Below are positions 43,742 to 51,965 of a DNA stretch of 64,000 nucleotides, in pieces. Where the stretch lies: positions 1 to 64,000 of the forward strand of contig NZ_JNXE01000020.1 of NCBI RefSeq assembly GCF_000716605.1, given 5' to 3'. This DNA is from Streptomyces sp. NRRL F-525 (GTDB lineage: Bacteria > Actinomycetota > Actinomycetes > Streptomycetales > Streptomycetaceae). Below the pieces are notes generated by a model that saw nothing but the letters and a program-made list of their open reading frames with translations, searched no databases and was not told where the DNA came from. Position 1 is the first letter of the stretch, and every line of letters starts with the position of its first letter. The position numbers were made by a program, and so were the translations under genes.

Positions 43742-44497
43742 ATGCTGGAAGAGGTCGTCGCGACCCGCTTCATCACCCCCCTGCGCGAGGGCGGCTCGCT
43801 GCCGGGACTCGTCGAGGGTGACGACCTCGCGCCGTACGTCATGAAGTTCAGCGGCGCCGGGCAGGGCCGCAAGACGCTCGTCGCCGAGGTTGTCGTGGGG
43901 GAACTGGCCCGTCGGCTCGGCTTCCGGGTGCCCCGCCTCGTGACCCTCGACCTCGACCCGGTGCTCGGCCTCGGCGAACCCGACCAGCAGGTCCAGGAGT
44001 TGCTCAAGTCCAGCGGCGGCACCAACCTCGGCATGGACTTCCTGTCCGGCGCCCTCGGCTTCGACCCGCTCGCCTTCACGGTGAGCCCCGAGGAGGCCGG
44101 CCGGATCGTCTGGTTCGACGCCCTCGTCAACAACGTCGACCGCTCCTGGCGCAACCCCAACTTGCTGATGTGGCACGGCGACCTGTGGCTCATCGACCAC
44201 GGCGCCACCATGATCTGGCACCACAACTGGCCCGGCGCCCAGACCTCCGCCGCCCGCCCCTACGACGCCGCCGACCACGCCCTCGCCCGCTTCGCCCCGG
44301 ACATCGCGACCGCGGCCGCCGACCTGGCTCCGCGCGTCACCGAGGAACTCCTCGCCGAGGTCACCGCCGAGATCCCCGACGCCTGGCTGACCGACGAACC
44401 CGGCTTCGACACCCCGGACCTCCTCCGTGAGGCGTACGCGGCACCCCTCCTCGCGCGCGTGCCCTTCGTCCACGAGCGCATCAAGGGACTCCAGTGA
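43742..44497 (+). CDS. HipA-like kinase family protein
   Basis: 251 residues from the ATG at 43742. The domain is like the C-terminal kinase core of HipA: VEGDDLAPYVMKFSGAGQGRKTLVAEVVVGELARRLG (ATP-binding Lys region), IVWFDALVNNVDRSWRNPNLLMW (catalytic Asp with Asn), and LWLIDHGATMIW (metal-binding Asp). It lacks a HipB partner and is shorter than E. coli HipA (440 aa). It overlaps a DUF3037 gene by four bases. The fixed pairing suggests joint function, possibly phosphorylation of a small molecule or of the partner, but no role is established. Confidence 0.82.
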   Translation: MLEEVVATRFITPLREGGSLPGLVEGDDLAPYVMKFSGAGQGRKTLVAEVVVGELARRLGFRVPRLVTLDLDPVLGLGEPDQQVQELLKSSGGTNLGMDFLSGALGFDPLAFTVSPEEAGRIVWFDALVNNVDRSWRNPNLLMWHGDLWLIDHGATMIWHHNWPGAQTSAARPYDAADHALARFAPDIATAAADLAPRVTEELLAEVTAEIPDAWLTDEPGFDTPDLLREAYAAPLLARVPFVHERIKGLQ

Positions 44498-44910
44498 CCG
44501 AGCGCCACATCATCCGCCCGAGCGAGGCGAACACCCGGGACGTCTTCGAGTACGCCCTCCTCCGGGTCGTACCGCGCGTCGAGCGCGGCGAGTGCATCAA
44601 CGCGGGCGTGCTCGTCTACTGCCGCGCCCAGTCCTACGTCGGCGCCCGCACCCATCTGGACGAGGCGAGGCTGCTCGCTCTCGACCCGGCGGCCGACGTG
44701 GCCGGAATCCGGGCCGCGCTCGGCGCCGTGGAAGGTGTGTGCGCGGGGGGTGCGGCGGCCGGGCAGGCGGCGGACGACGATGCCGGGCGGCGGTTCCGGT
44801 GGCTGATCGCGCCCCGGTCCACGGTCGTGCAGCCTGGGCCCGTGCACACCGGTCTCACCGTCGATCCGGCGGCCGAGACGGAGCGCCTGCTGGACCTGCT
44901 GGTGAGGTAA
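44494..44910 (+). CDS. DUF3037 family protein
   Basis: 138 residues from a GTG overlapping the HipA-like stop. It has the DUF3037 signatures FEYALLRVVPRVERGECINAGVLVYCR near the start and RFRWLIAPRSTVVQPGPVHTGLT near the end. Function unknown. I recall DUF3037 genes next to HipA-like kinases in many bacteria, and the overlapping codons here argue for a fixed stoichiometry. It might modulate the kinase. Confidence 0.85.
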   Translation: MTERHIIRPSEANTRDVFEYALLRVVPRVERGECINAGVLVYCRAQSYVGARTHLDEARLLALDPAADVAGIRAALGAVEGVCAGGAAAGQAADDDAGRRFRWLIAPRSTVVQPGPVHTGLTVDPAAETERLLDLLVR

Positions 44911-44935
44911 TGGATCACACCCGGCCGCGCGCACG

Positions 44936-44964
44936 TTGACACCGAGTGCCAGGGCTTCTAGCGT
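44936..44964 (+). promoter_or_regulatory. Sigma-70 (HrdB-type) promoter of the SDR pair
   Basis: TTGACA (44936-44941) and TAGCGT (44959-44964) are separated by 17 bases, an excellent vegetative promoter for this GC content. Transcription would begin near 44971, about 75 bases before the first SDR ATG. Confidence 0.8.
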
Positions 44965-44982
44965 CACGTAGGCCGAAGGTAC

Positions 44983-44996
44983 TAAGCGGTCGCTCA
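44983..44996 (+). promoter_or_regulatory. TetR-type operator TAAGCGGTCGCTCA
   Basis: The near-palindrome TAAGCGGTCGCTCA has a perfect AGCG/CGCT core. It lies about 12-25 bases after the predicted start point, where a bound repressor would block transcription. Sites of the form TAAGCG-NN-CGCTTA are typical of TetR regulators of acyl-CoA metabolism. No such regulator gene lies in the window. Confidence 0.55.
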
Positions 44997-45045
44997 CCGG
45001 CGGACCGCAAGGGCGAGAGTTTCTCAAGGGCGAGGAGAACCAGCA

Positions 45046-45807
45046 ATGTCCACCACTGAGCAGCGGGTCGCGATTGTCACCGGCGGAGCGCGGGGCATCG
45101 GCGCCGCCACCGCCGTACGTCTCGCGGCCGAGGGCCGTGCGGTCGCCGTGATCGACCTCGACGAGGCCGCCTGCAAGGACACCGTGGAGAAGATCACCGC
45201 GGCCGGCGGCAAGGCCCTCGCGGTCGGCGCCGACGTCTCCGACGAGGCACAGGTCGAGGCCGCCGTCGCGCGCATCGTCGCCGAGCTGGGCGCCCCGACG
45301 ATCCTCGTGAACAACGCGGGCGTGCTCCGCGACAACCTGCTCTTCAAGATGAGCGTCTCCGACTGGGACACCGTCCTGGGCGTGCACCTGCGCGGCTCGT
45401 TCCTGATGACCAAGGCCGTCCAGAAGCACATGGTCGACGCGGGCTTCGGCCGGATCGTCAACCTCTCCTCGTCCTCCGCCCTCGGCAACCGCGGCCAGGC
45501 CAACTACTCCGCCGCCAAGGCCGGTCTCCAGGGCTTCACCAAGACCCTCGCCATCGAGCTCGGCAAGTTCGGCGTCACGGCCAACGCCGTCGCCCCCGGC
45601 TTCATCGCCACCGACATGACCGCCGCCACCGCCGCCCGCGTCGGCATGGGCTTCGACGACTTCAAGGCCGCGGCCGCCACCCAGATCCCGGTGCAGCGCG
45701 TCGGCGAGCCCGACGACATCGCCAACGCCGTCGCCTTCTTCACGAACGAGGCGGCCGGGTTCGTCTCCGGCCAGGTGCTGTACGTCGCCGGCGGACCGCT
45801 CAACTAG
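45046..45807 (+). CDS. fabG: SDR family oxidoreductase, FabG-like (3-oxoacyl reductase)
   Basis: 253 residues. Cofactor motif TGGARGIGAA, NNAG, catalytic Ser in NLSSSSALG and Tyr/Lys in YSAAKAG are present. C-terminal part (AFFTNEAAGFVSGQVLYVAGGP) is typical of FabG-type 3-oxoacyl-CoA or -ACP reductases. A good promoter and a palindromic operator lie upstream, and the gene is 13 bases from a second SDR gene. Stand-alone location away from a fatty-acid synthesis cluster, with an acyl-CoA-type operator, suggests acyl-CoA metabolism. AGGAG precedes the ATG. Confidence 0.9.
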   Translation: MSTTEQRVAIVTGGARGIGAATAVRLAAEGRAVAVIDLDEAACKDTVEKITAAGGKALAVGADVSDEAQVEAAVARIVAELGAPTILVNNAGVLRDNLLFKMSVSDWDTVLGVHLRGSFLMTKAVQKHMVDAGFGRIVNLSSSSALGNRGQANYSAAKAGLQGFTKTLAIELGKFGVTANAVAPGFIATDMTAATAARVGMGFDDFKAAAATQIPVQRVGEPDDIANAVAFFTNEAAGFVSGQVLYVAGGPLN

Positions 45808-45820
45808 GGAACACGGAACC

Positions 45821-46582
45821 ATGACTGAACTCCCCGAACTCTCCGGCAAGGTCGCCGTCATCACCGGCGCCAGCCGCGGCATCGGCTACGGCGTCGCCGA
45901 GGCGCTGCTCGCCCGCGGCGACCGGGTCTGCATCACCGGCCGCAGCGAGGACGCCCTCAAGGAGGCCGTCGAGACCCTCGGCGCCGAGCGCGTCATCGGC
46001 GTCGCCGGCAAGGCCCACGACGAGGCCCACCAGACCGTCGTCGTCGAGCGCACGATGGAGGCCTTCGGCCGCGTCGACTTCCTGGTCAACAACGCCGGTA
46101 CGAACCCGGTGTTCGGCCCGATCGCCGACCTCGACCTGAACGTCGCCCGCAAGGTCTTCGAGACCAACGTCATCTCGGCGCTCGGCTTCGCCCAGAAGAC
46201 CTGGCACGCCTGGCAGAAGGACAACGGCGGCGCCATCGTCAACATCGCCTCCCTCGCCGGCGTCTCCGCCTCGCCGTTCATCGGCGCGTACGGCGTCAGC
46301 AAGGCCGCGATGATCAACCTGACGCTCCAGCTGGCGCACGAGTTCGCGCCCGGCGTGCGGGTCAACTCGATCGCCCCGGCGGTCGTGAAGACCAAGTTCG
46401 CCGCCGCCCTGTACGAGGGCCGTGAGGCGGAGGCCGCCGCCTCCTACCCGCTGGCCCGCCTCGGCGTCCCGTCCGACATCGGCGGCACCGCCGCGTTCCT
46501 CACCTCGGACCAGTCCGACTGGATCACCGGCCAGACGCTCGTCGTCGACGGCGGCATCCTCCTGAACGCCGGAGTCGGCTGA
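45821..46582 (+). CDS. SDR family oxidoreductase
   Basis: 253 residues with TGASRGIGYGVAEALL, NNAGTNPVFGP, catalytic Ser in NIASLAG and Tyr-x3-Lys in YGVSKAA. It ends WITGQTLVVDGG. It reduces or oxidises a hydroxy/oxo substrate with NAD(P)H, substrate unknown. It is 13 bases after the FabG-like gene and is followed by a perfect terminator, so the two form a bicistronic unit. The two proteins have equal length but differ clearly, so this is not a recent duplication. Confidence 0.9.
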   Translation: MTELPELSGKVAVITGASRGIGYGVAEALLARGDRVCITGRSEDALKEAVETLGAERVIGVAGKAHDEAHQTVVVERTMEAFGRVDFLVNNAGTNPVFGPIADLDLNVARKVFETNVISALGFAQKTWHAWQKDNGGAIVNIASLAGVSASPFIGAYGVSKAAMINLTLQLAHEFAPGVRVNSIAPAVVKTKFAAALYEGREAEAAASYPLARLGVPSDIGGTAAFLTSDQSDWITGQTLVVDGGILLNAGVG

Positions 46583-46593
46583 CCAACTCCGCC

Positions 46594-46637
46594 CGGGCGC
46601 CGGTTCTTTGCTGTTCCCTTGACGGAACCGGCGCCCG
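46594..46637 (+). terminator. Rho-independent-type terminator after the SDR pair
   Basis: CGGGCGCCGGTTC (46594-46606) pairs perfectly with GAACCGGCGCCCG (46625-46637), loop 18 bases. It starts 11 bases after the second SDR stop. Confidence 0.85.
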
Positions 46638-46781
46638 TGTCGAGACATAAAGCACGCACAGCCGAATGACAACGTCGTCATAAAAACGCTGCTCAACAGC
46701 CCCTCCCGAACCACCTTTCCGCGCCGCGGAACTGCGGTACGGTCTGCCGACCCTTGGTACGGCGGATCGAGGAGCGAGCGC

Positions 46782-48359
46782 GTGTTCAACCGGAACCGAG
46801 GCCTGCGGGCGGGCGCGGCGATCGCGTCCATATCCCTGGCGGCCGGATGCGGAGTGTTCTCGGACGGGAATTCCGACGACCGCGGACCCATTGTCGTCGG
46901 CACCACCAGCGCCCCCAGCACCCTCGATCCGGCCGCCTCCTGGGACGGCTCCTGGGAGCTGTTCCGCAACATCTACCAGACGCTGCTCGCCTACCCGTCC
47001 GGCGCGACCACGCCCGAGCCGGACGCGGCCAAGAGCTGTGATTTCACGGACAGTTCGAACACGGCCTACCGCTGCGAACTCCGCGCGGACATGAAGTTCG
47101 CCGACGGCGACACCCTCGACGCCCAGGCCGTCAAGCACTCCATCGACCGGATCCGGCAGATCGACGAGCCGGGCGGACCCGCGGGCCTGCTCGGCAGCCT
47201 CGACCGGGTGCAGGTGACGGGCGACCGCGAGGTCGTCTTCCACCTCAACAAGCCCGACGCCACCTTCCCGTTCGTGCTCGCCACCCCGGCCATGTCGATC
47301 GTCGACCCGGACGACTATCCCGCGCACTCGCTGCGCAAGGACGGCAAGGTCTTCGGCTCCGGGCCGTACACCCTGAAGTCGTACGACGACGGGAAACAGG
47401 CCCGACTCGTCAAGAACGGCCGCTACAAGGGCTTCGCCCGGCGCGAGAACAGCGCGGTGACGATCCGCTACTTCCAGGACTCCGGCGCCATGGTGAAGGC
47501 GCTGCGGGACAAACAGATCGACGTCACCTACCGGGGTCTCGCCGCGGACGACATCATCACCCTCCAGGGCCGCGCCTCCAAGAGCCTGCAACTGGTCGAC
47601 GGCTCCGGCACCGACATCAACTACCTGGTGTTCAACCCCAAGGACAAGTGGGCCGGGAACCTCGCCGTCCGCAAGGCCGTCGCCCAGCTCGTCGACCGCG
47701 GGGCGATCACCCACAAGATCTACCGCGACACCGTGGACCCGCTCTACTCGATGGTCCCGAAGGGCCTCACCGGCCACACCACCGCCTTCTTCGACGACTT
47801 CGGGGACCCCAGCGTCCCCAAGGCCCGCCAACTCCTCACCGATGCGGGCATCCACCGGCGCGTCCCACTCACCCTCTGGTACACGACCGACCGCTACGGC
47901 TCCGAGACCGCCCTCGAATTCCGGGAACTGAAGCGGCAGTTGGACGACTCCGGGCTGTTCTCGATCACCCTGAGGAGCCGCCCCTGGAAGACGTACGTGA
48001 CGGGCTACCAGAAGGGCGAGTACCCGGTGTTCGGGCGCGGCTGGTCCCCGGACTTCCCCGACGCCGACAACTTCATCGCGCCGTTCGTGGGGAAGCAGAA
48101 CGCGCTCGGTACGCCCTATCCGTCGACCAGGATCACCGACGTACTGCTGCCCGAGTCCCGCAAGGAGAGCGACCGGGCCGACGTGGTCAAGGAGTTCGAG
48201 GACGCCCAGCAGGTCATGGTGGACGACGCGCGGCTGCTGCCGCTCTGGCAGGGCCGGCAGTACGTGGCCGCGAGCGAGGACGTCTCCGGCGGGGAGCAGG
48301 CCCTCGACCCGTCGACGATCATGATGATGTGGGAGCTGTACCGCAAGACCAGCTGGTGA
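46782..48359 (+). CDS. ABC transporter family 5 substrate-binding lipoprotein
   Basis: 525 residues from a GTG with GAGGAGC. Short lipoprotein signal (ASISLAAGCGVFSDG), then a family 5 binding domain: PIVVGTTSAPSTLDPAASWDG, YRCELRADMKFADGDTLDAQAVKHSIDRI and LAVRKAVAQLVDRGAI. It has no permease or ATPase gene beside it, so it is an orphan receptor that may feed the importer at 36995-42335 or another system. It is only distantly similar to that operon's own binding protein. An AT-rich stretch before the gene (46645-46720) could hold its promoter. Confidence 0.9.
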   Translation: MFNRNRGLRAGAAIASISLAAGCGVFSDGNSDDRGPIVVGTTSAPSTLDPAASWDGSWELFRNIYQTLLAYPSGATTPEPDAAKSCDFTDSSNTAYRCELRADMKFADGDTLDAQAVKHSIDRIRQIDEPGGPAGLLGSLDRVQVTGDREVVFHLNKPDATFPFVLATPAMSIVDPDDYPAHSLRKDGKVFGSGPYTLKSYDDGKQARLVKNGRYKGFARRENSAVTIRYFQDSGAMVKALRDKQIDVTYRGLAADDIITLQGRASKSLQLVDGSGTDINYLVFNPKDKWAGNLAVRKAVAQLVDRGAITHKIYRDTVDPLYSMVPKGLTGHTTAFFDDFGDPSVPKARQLLTDAGIHRRVPLTLWYTTDRYGSETALEFRELKRQLDDSGLFSITLRSRPWKTYVTGYQKGEYPVFGRGWSPDFPDADNFIAPFVGKQNALGTPYPSTRITDVLLPESRKESDRADVVKEFEDAQQVMVDDARLLPLWQGRQYVAASEDVSGGEQALDPSTIMMMWELYRKTSW

Positions 48360-48471
48360 CCCGGCTTTCGGCACCCGTTGTCAGTGGCCGCCTGTAGGTT
48401 CTGGGCATGGAGGCGACCGCACCGCGCGGTCGCTCCGCATCGCAGTCGCCGCACACGGTAAGGAAGTTGAC

Positions 48472-49155
48472 GTGACCGACATCTCCATGCTCCCCGAGTC
48501 CTGGCGCGGGGTCCTGGGCGACGAGCTTCAGCAGCCCTACTTCAAGGAGCTGACCGAGTTCGTCGAGGAGGAGCGCGCGAAGGGTCCCGTCTTCCCGCCG
48601 CGCGAGGAGGTCTTCGCCGCCCTGGAGGCGACGCCGTACGACCAGGTGAAGGTCCTGATCCTCGGTCAGGACCCGTACCACGGCGAGGGCCAGGGCCACG
48701 GCCTGTGCTTCTCGGTCCGCCCCGGCGTGAAGACCCCGCCCTCCCTGCGGAACATCTACAAGGAGATGAAGGAGGAGCTGGACCTCCCGATCCCGGACAA
48801 CGGCTATCTGATGCCGTGGGCCCAGCAGGGCGTCCTGCTGCTCAACGCGGTGCTCACGGTCCGCTCCGGCGAGGCCAACTCCCACAAGGGCAAGGGCTGG
48901 GAGAAGTTCACGGACGCGGTGATCCGCGCGGTGGCCGACCGCCCGGACCCGGCGGTCTTCGTCCTCTGGGGCAACTACGCGCAGAAGAAGCTCCCCCTGA
49001 TCGACGAGGAGCGCCACGTGGTGGTCAAGGGCGCGCACCCCTCCCCGCTGTCGGCGAAGAAGTTCTTCGGCTCCCGTCCGTTCACCCAGATCGACGAGGC
49101 GGTGGCCAAGCAGGGCCACACCGCCATCGACTGGCGCATCCCGAACCTGGGCTGA
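48472..49155 (+). CDS. ung: Uracil-DNA glycosylase
   Basis: 227 residues from a GTG with AAGGAAG. Family 1 UNG motifs: water-activating loop GQDPYHGEGQGHGLCFSV (catalytic Asp), LLLNAVLTV, and the DNA-intercalating HPSPLS loop with the conserved His. Removes uracil from DNA in base excision repair. Length matches E. coli Ung (229 aa). It is a single gene with its own short leader. Confidence 0.97.
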   Translation: MTDISMLPESWRGVLGDELQQPYFKELTEFVEEERAKGPVFPPREEVFAALEATPYDQVKVLILGQDPYHGEGQGHGLCFSVRPGVKTPPSLRNIYKEMKEELDLPIPDNGYLMPWAQQGVLLLNAVLTVRSGEANSHKGKGWEKFTDAVIRAVADRPDPAVFVLWGNYAQKKLPLIDEERHVVVKGAHPSPLSAKKFFGSRPFTQIDEAVAKQGHTAIDWRIPNLG

Positions 49156-49256
49156 CCCCACCGGGGCCGGTCCGGGGCCGCCTGACGGGGATTGTCAGTG
49201 CCGCCGGTTAGCTTCGACGGGGACAGCCAAGGTGGCTGGCGAGTGCGGAGGACGCG

Positions 49257-49787
49257 GTGGCGGAGCGACAGGAGCAGGCGGCGCCGGACGCTCTGCTGAC
49301 GCGGATCGGACAGGTCGTCATGCTGCACCACGGCGGCGACCGCGAGGAGGCCCGGGAGCGACTGCTGGGCCTCTGGGCGGAGCTGGGCGAGGACGGCGAC
49401 CCGCTCCACCGCTGCACCCTGGCCCATTACCTCGCCGACACCCAGGACGACCCGACCGACGAACTGGCCTGGGATCTAAGGGCGTTGTCGGCGGCGGACG
49501 AGCTGACGGACGGGCGGGACGCGGGGGACGCCGGTCAGAAGGGCGCGGTGGCGGTGCGCGCCTTCTACCCCTCCCTGCACCTCAACCTCGCCGCCGACTA
49601 CGAGAAGCTCGACCGCCCGGACGCCGCCCGCACCCACATCCGCCGCGCCCGCACCGCCTGCACCGTCCTCGCCGACGACGGTTACGGCAACGGGGTGCGG
49701 GCCGCGATCGGACGGCTGGAGCTGCGGCTGGGCGACGGGGGCGGTGGCGCGGGCGAGAGCTGGGGGCCGCCGAGACAGCGGCCGTAG
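49257..49787 (+). CDS. TPR-like helical protein
   Basis: 176 residues. Helical throughout, with two blocks resembling TPR or degenerate helical-hairpin repeats (RIGQVVMLHHGGDREEARERLLGLWAELGEDGD and HLNLAADYEKLDRPDAARTHIRRARTAC). No catalytic motif is evident. The family occurs widely in Streptomyces with unknown function. It starts at a GTG preceded by GCGGAGGAC. The Gly-rich C-terminal tail is probably disordered. Confidence 0.75.
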   Translation: MAERQEQAAPDALLTRIGQVVMLHHGGDREEARERLLGLWAELGEDGDPLHRCTLAHYLADTQDDPTDELAWDLRALSAADELTDGRDAGDAGQKGAVAVRAFYPSLHLNLAADYEKLDRPDAARTHIRRARTACTVLADDGYGNGVRAAIGRLELRLGDGGGGAGESWGPPRQRP

Positions 49788-49827
49788 GGTCCCGTCGTGG
49801 CACCAGCCCCAAGGGGTCCCGCTCGCC

Positions 49828-50304
49828 TCAACGGCCGTACGTCTGGCCGCAGATGATCGACTGCGGGCTGTCCGACTGCCAGCCGCCGTATTTCTTGCCC
49901 AGGGCGCAGACGTCCTGTGTGTTCTTGGGGACCGACTTGACCACGTCGGGGATGTCCGCGCCCGGCTGCCGGGGGTGGTGTGGCTTCGGGTGCGGATGGG
50001 GGTGGGGGTGCGGGTGTGAGCGGGGGACCGGTGCCTGGGCCGCCGGTGGGGGCGGGGCCGGCGCGTGGTGCGGCGGATGCGTGGCGGGTTTCGGGTGGTG
50101 GGACGGGTTGATCAGTTCCAGCGCCTCCCGCGCCGGGGCCTGTACGACCTGCGGCTCCGCGCTGCCGTCCGGGCGCGGCACCGACGCGTGGGACGGTACG
50201 GCCGGGAGAGCGGGGGCCGCCGGCCGCTGGACGGTCACACAGCCGGAGAGGGCCGAGACAGCCACGGTGACCAGGAGCGTTGCGGTGGTCGTCGTTCGAT
50301 GCAC
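49828..50304 (-). CDS. His/Pro-rich lipoprotein
   Basis: 158 residues from the GTG at 50304. A short signal ends in the lipobox LSGC. The middle is dominated by His and Pro, including an alternating SHPHPHPHPHPKPHH tract (near residues 105-120) and another His-Pro stretch (HHPKPATHPPHH). The C-terminal ~35 residues are a compact domain with two Cys and SPQSIICGQTYG. The His-Pro tract could bind Zn, Ni or Cu outside the membrane. A longer GTG at 50367 would add 21 residues and weaken the signal. Family not recognised. Confidence 0.72.
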   Translation of the reverse strand: MHRTTTTATLLVTVAVSALSGCVTVQRPAAPALPAVPSHASVPRPDGSAEPQVVQAPAREALELINPSHHPKPATHPPHHAPAPPPPAAQAPVPRSHPHPHPHPHPKPHHPRQPGADIPDVVKSVPKNTQDVCALGKKYGGWQSDSPQSIICGQTYGR

Positions 50305-50434
50305 CCGCGCAACTCTGCTGGTTCCGGACCCGATGGGGACAGCGGACGGGCGGATGATGCCCCACACGGGTGATCTCCGCCCCCTTACGGACGGCCCGCG
50401 CCCGCTCCGGGTGACGTGACGTCAGTCGTCGGTG

Positions 50435-50947
50435 TCAGTCGCCGGTGTTCCCGTCGATCCGCTCGCGGAGCAGGTCGGCGTGGCCGTTGTGCCGGGCGTA
50501 CTCCTCGATCATGTGGGTGTGGATCCAGCGCAGGTTGAAGCGCTCGCCGGTACGCCGGTGCTTGCCCAGGGAGACGTCGTCGAGGGCGAAGCGGGCCGCG
50601 TGCTCGTTCGCCGCCGCGATCTCGGCCTGCCAGGTGGCGTACGCCTCGGCCCAGGTGTCCGCCTCGGTGAGGTGGAAATCGCCGTCCGGGTCCTCGTCGC
50701 TGTAGTAGATCGGGGTCAACTGCTCGTCCGACATGACCCGGCGGTACCAGCTCCGCTCGACCTCCGCCATGTGCCGCACCAGGCCCATGAGCGTCAGGTT
50801 CGACGGCTCCACGGAAGCGGTCCTCAGCTGTTCGTCGGTCAGGCCCTCGCACTTCCAGGCGAGGGTGTCCCGGTGGTACTTCAGCCAGCCGTCCAGCATG
50901 GTGCGTTCGTCGGCGGTGGTCCCGGGTTCACTGCGCTCAATCGTCAT
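50435..50947 (-). CDS. DinB family protein (DUF664)
   Basis: 170 residues. Four-helix DinB-like fold with the metal-binding histidines in NLTLMGLVRHMAEVERSW and WIHTHMIEEYARHNGHADLLRE. In actinobacteria this group overlaps with thiol-dependent transferases that use mycothiol, though this member has no assigned substrate. The ATG at 50947 fits the domain start. A divergent oxidoreductase gene begins 107 bases away. Confidence 0.87.
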   Translation of the reverse strand: MTIERSEPGTTADERTMLDGWLKYHRDTLAWKCEGLTDEQLRTASVEPSNLTLMGLVRHMAEVERSWYRRVMSDEQLTPIYYSDEDPDGDFHLTEADTWAEAYATWQAEIAAANEHAARFALDDVSLGKHRRTGERFNLRWIHTHMIEEYARHNGHADLLRERIDGNTGD

Positions 50948-51053
50948 CCCCGCATCCTCGCGTGCTGCGACCGCCCGCACCAGCGGATATTCCATCGCCG
51001 TATGCTTCCGAGGAGGTACGGGAGGTACCGCTGGGCGAGCGTTGGGAGACTCC

Positions 51054-51965
51054 GTGAAGGTCGGCTGCATCGGGCTCGGTGACATCGCGCAGAAGGCGTA
51101 CCTGCCGGTTCTCGGCGGACTGCCCGGGGTGGAGCTGCATCTGCAGACCCGCACGCCCGCCACCCTCGCCCGGGTCGCGGACGGCCTGCACCTCCCGGCG
51201 GACCGGCGGCACACGGACCTCGACGCGCTCCTCGCGCAGGGCCTCGACGCCGCGTTCGTGCACGCGCCCACGGCCGTGCACCCCGAGATCGTCACCAGGC
51301 TGCTGGAGGCGGGCGTACCGACGTACGTCGACAAGCCGCTCGCCTACCAACTCGCCGATTCCGAGCGGCTGGTGCGGCTCGCGGAGGAGCGGGACGTGTC
51401 GCTCGCGGTGGGCTTCAACCGCCGTTACGCCCCCGGGTACGCGCAGTGCGTCGACCACCCGCGCGAGCTGATCCTCATGCAGAAGAACCGGATCGGGCTC
51501 CCCGAGGAGCCGCGCGCGATGATCCTGGACGACTTCATCCACATCGTGGACACCCTGCGGTTCCTGGTGCCGGGTCCGGTCGAGGACGTGACCGTGCGCG
51601 CCCGCGTCCAGGACGGACTGCTGCACCACCTCGTGCTCCAGCTCTCCGGCGACGGCTTCACCGCGCTCGGGGTGATGAACCGGCTCAGCGGCTCGGTCGA
51701 GGAGATCCTGGAGGTCTCCGGCCAGGACACCAAGCGCCAGGTCCTCAACCTCGCCGAGGTCGTCGACCACAAGGGCCAGCCGACCGTACGGCGGCGCGGG
51801 GACTGGGTGCCGGTGGCCCGGCAGCGCGGCATCGAGCAGGCCGTGCTCACGTTCCTCGACGCCGTACGCGCCGGCAAGGTGCTCAGCGCCCGGGACGCGC
51901 TGGCGACTCATGAACTGTGCGAGCGGGTGGTACGAGAGGTCGCGGACCGGTCCGCCGCAGCCTGA
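51054..51965 (+). CDS. Gfo/Idh/MocA family oxidoreductase
   Basis: 303 residues from a GTG with GGGAG. N-terminal Rossmann motif GCIGLGDIAQKAYLPVL and the catalytic YVDKPLAYQLADS (Lys-Pro of the Gfo family) lead into a C-terminal alpha/beta substrate domain. It is likely an NAD(P)-dependent sugar or inositol-type dehydrogenase. The last 83 bases overlap the 3' end of the lnt gene on the opposite strand. The overlapping C-terminal codons still encode a sensible helix in both proteins. Confidence 0.9.
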   Translation: MKVGCIGLGDIAQKAYLPVLGGLPGVELHLQTRTPATLARVADGLHLPADRRHTDLDALLAQGLDAAFVHAPTAVHPEIVTRLLEAGVPTYVDKPLAYQLADSERLVRLAEERDVSLAVGFNRRYAPGYAQCVDHPRELILMQKNRIGLPEEPRAMILDDFIHIVDTLRFLVPGPVEDVTVRARVQDGLLHHLVLQLSGDGFTALGVMNRLSGSVEEILEVSGQDTKRQVLNLAEVVDHKGQPTVRRRGDWVPVARQRGIEQAVLTFLDAVRAGKVLSARDALATHELCERVVREVADRSAAA

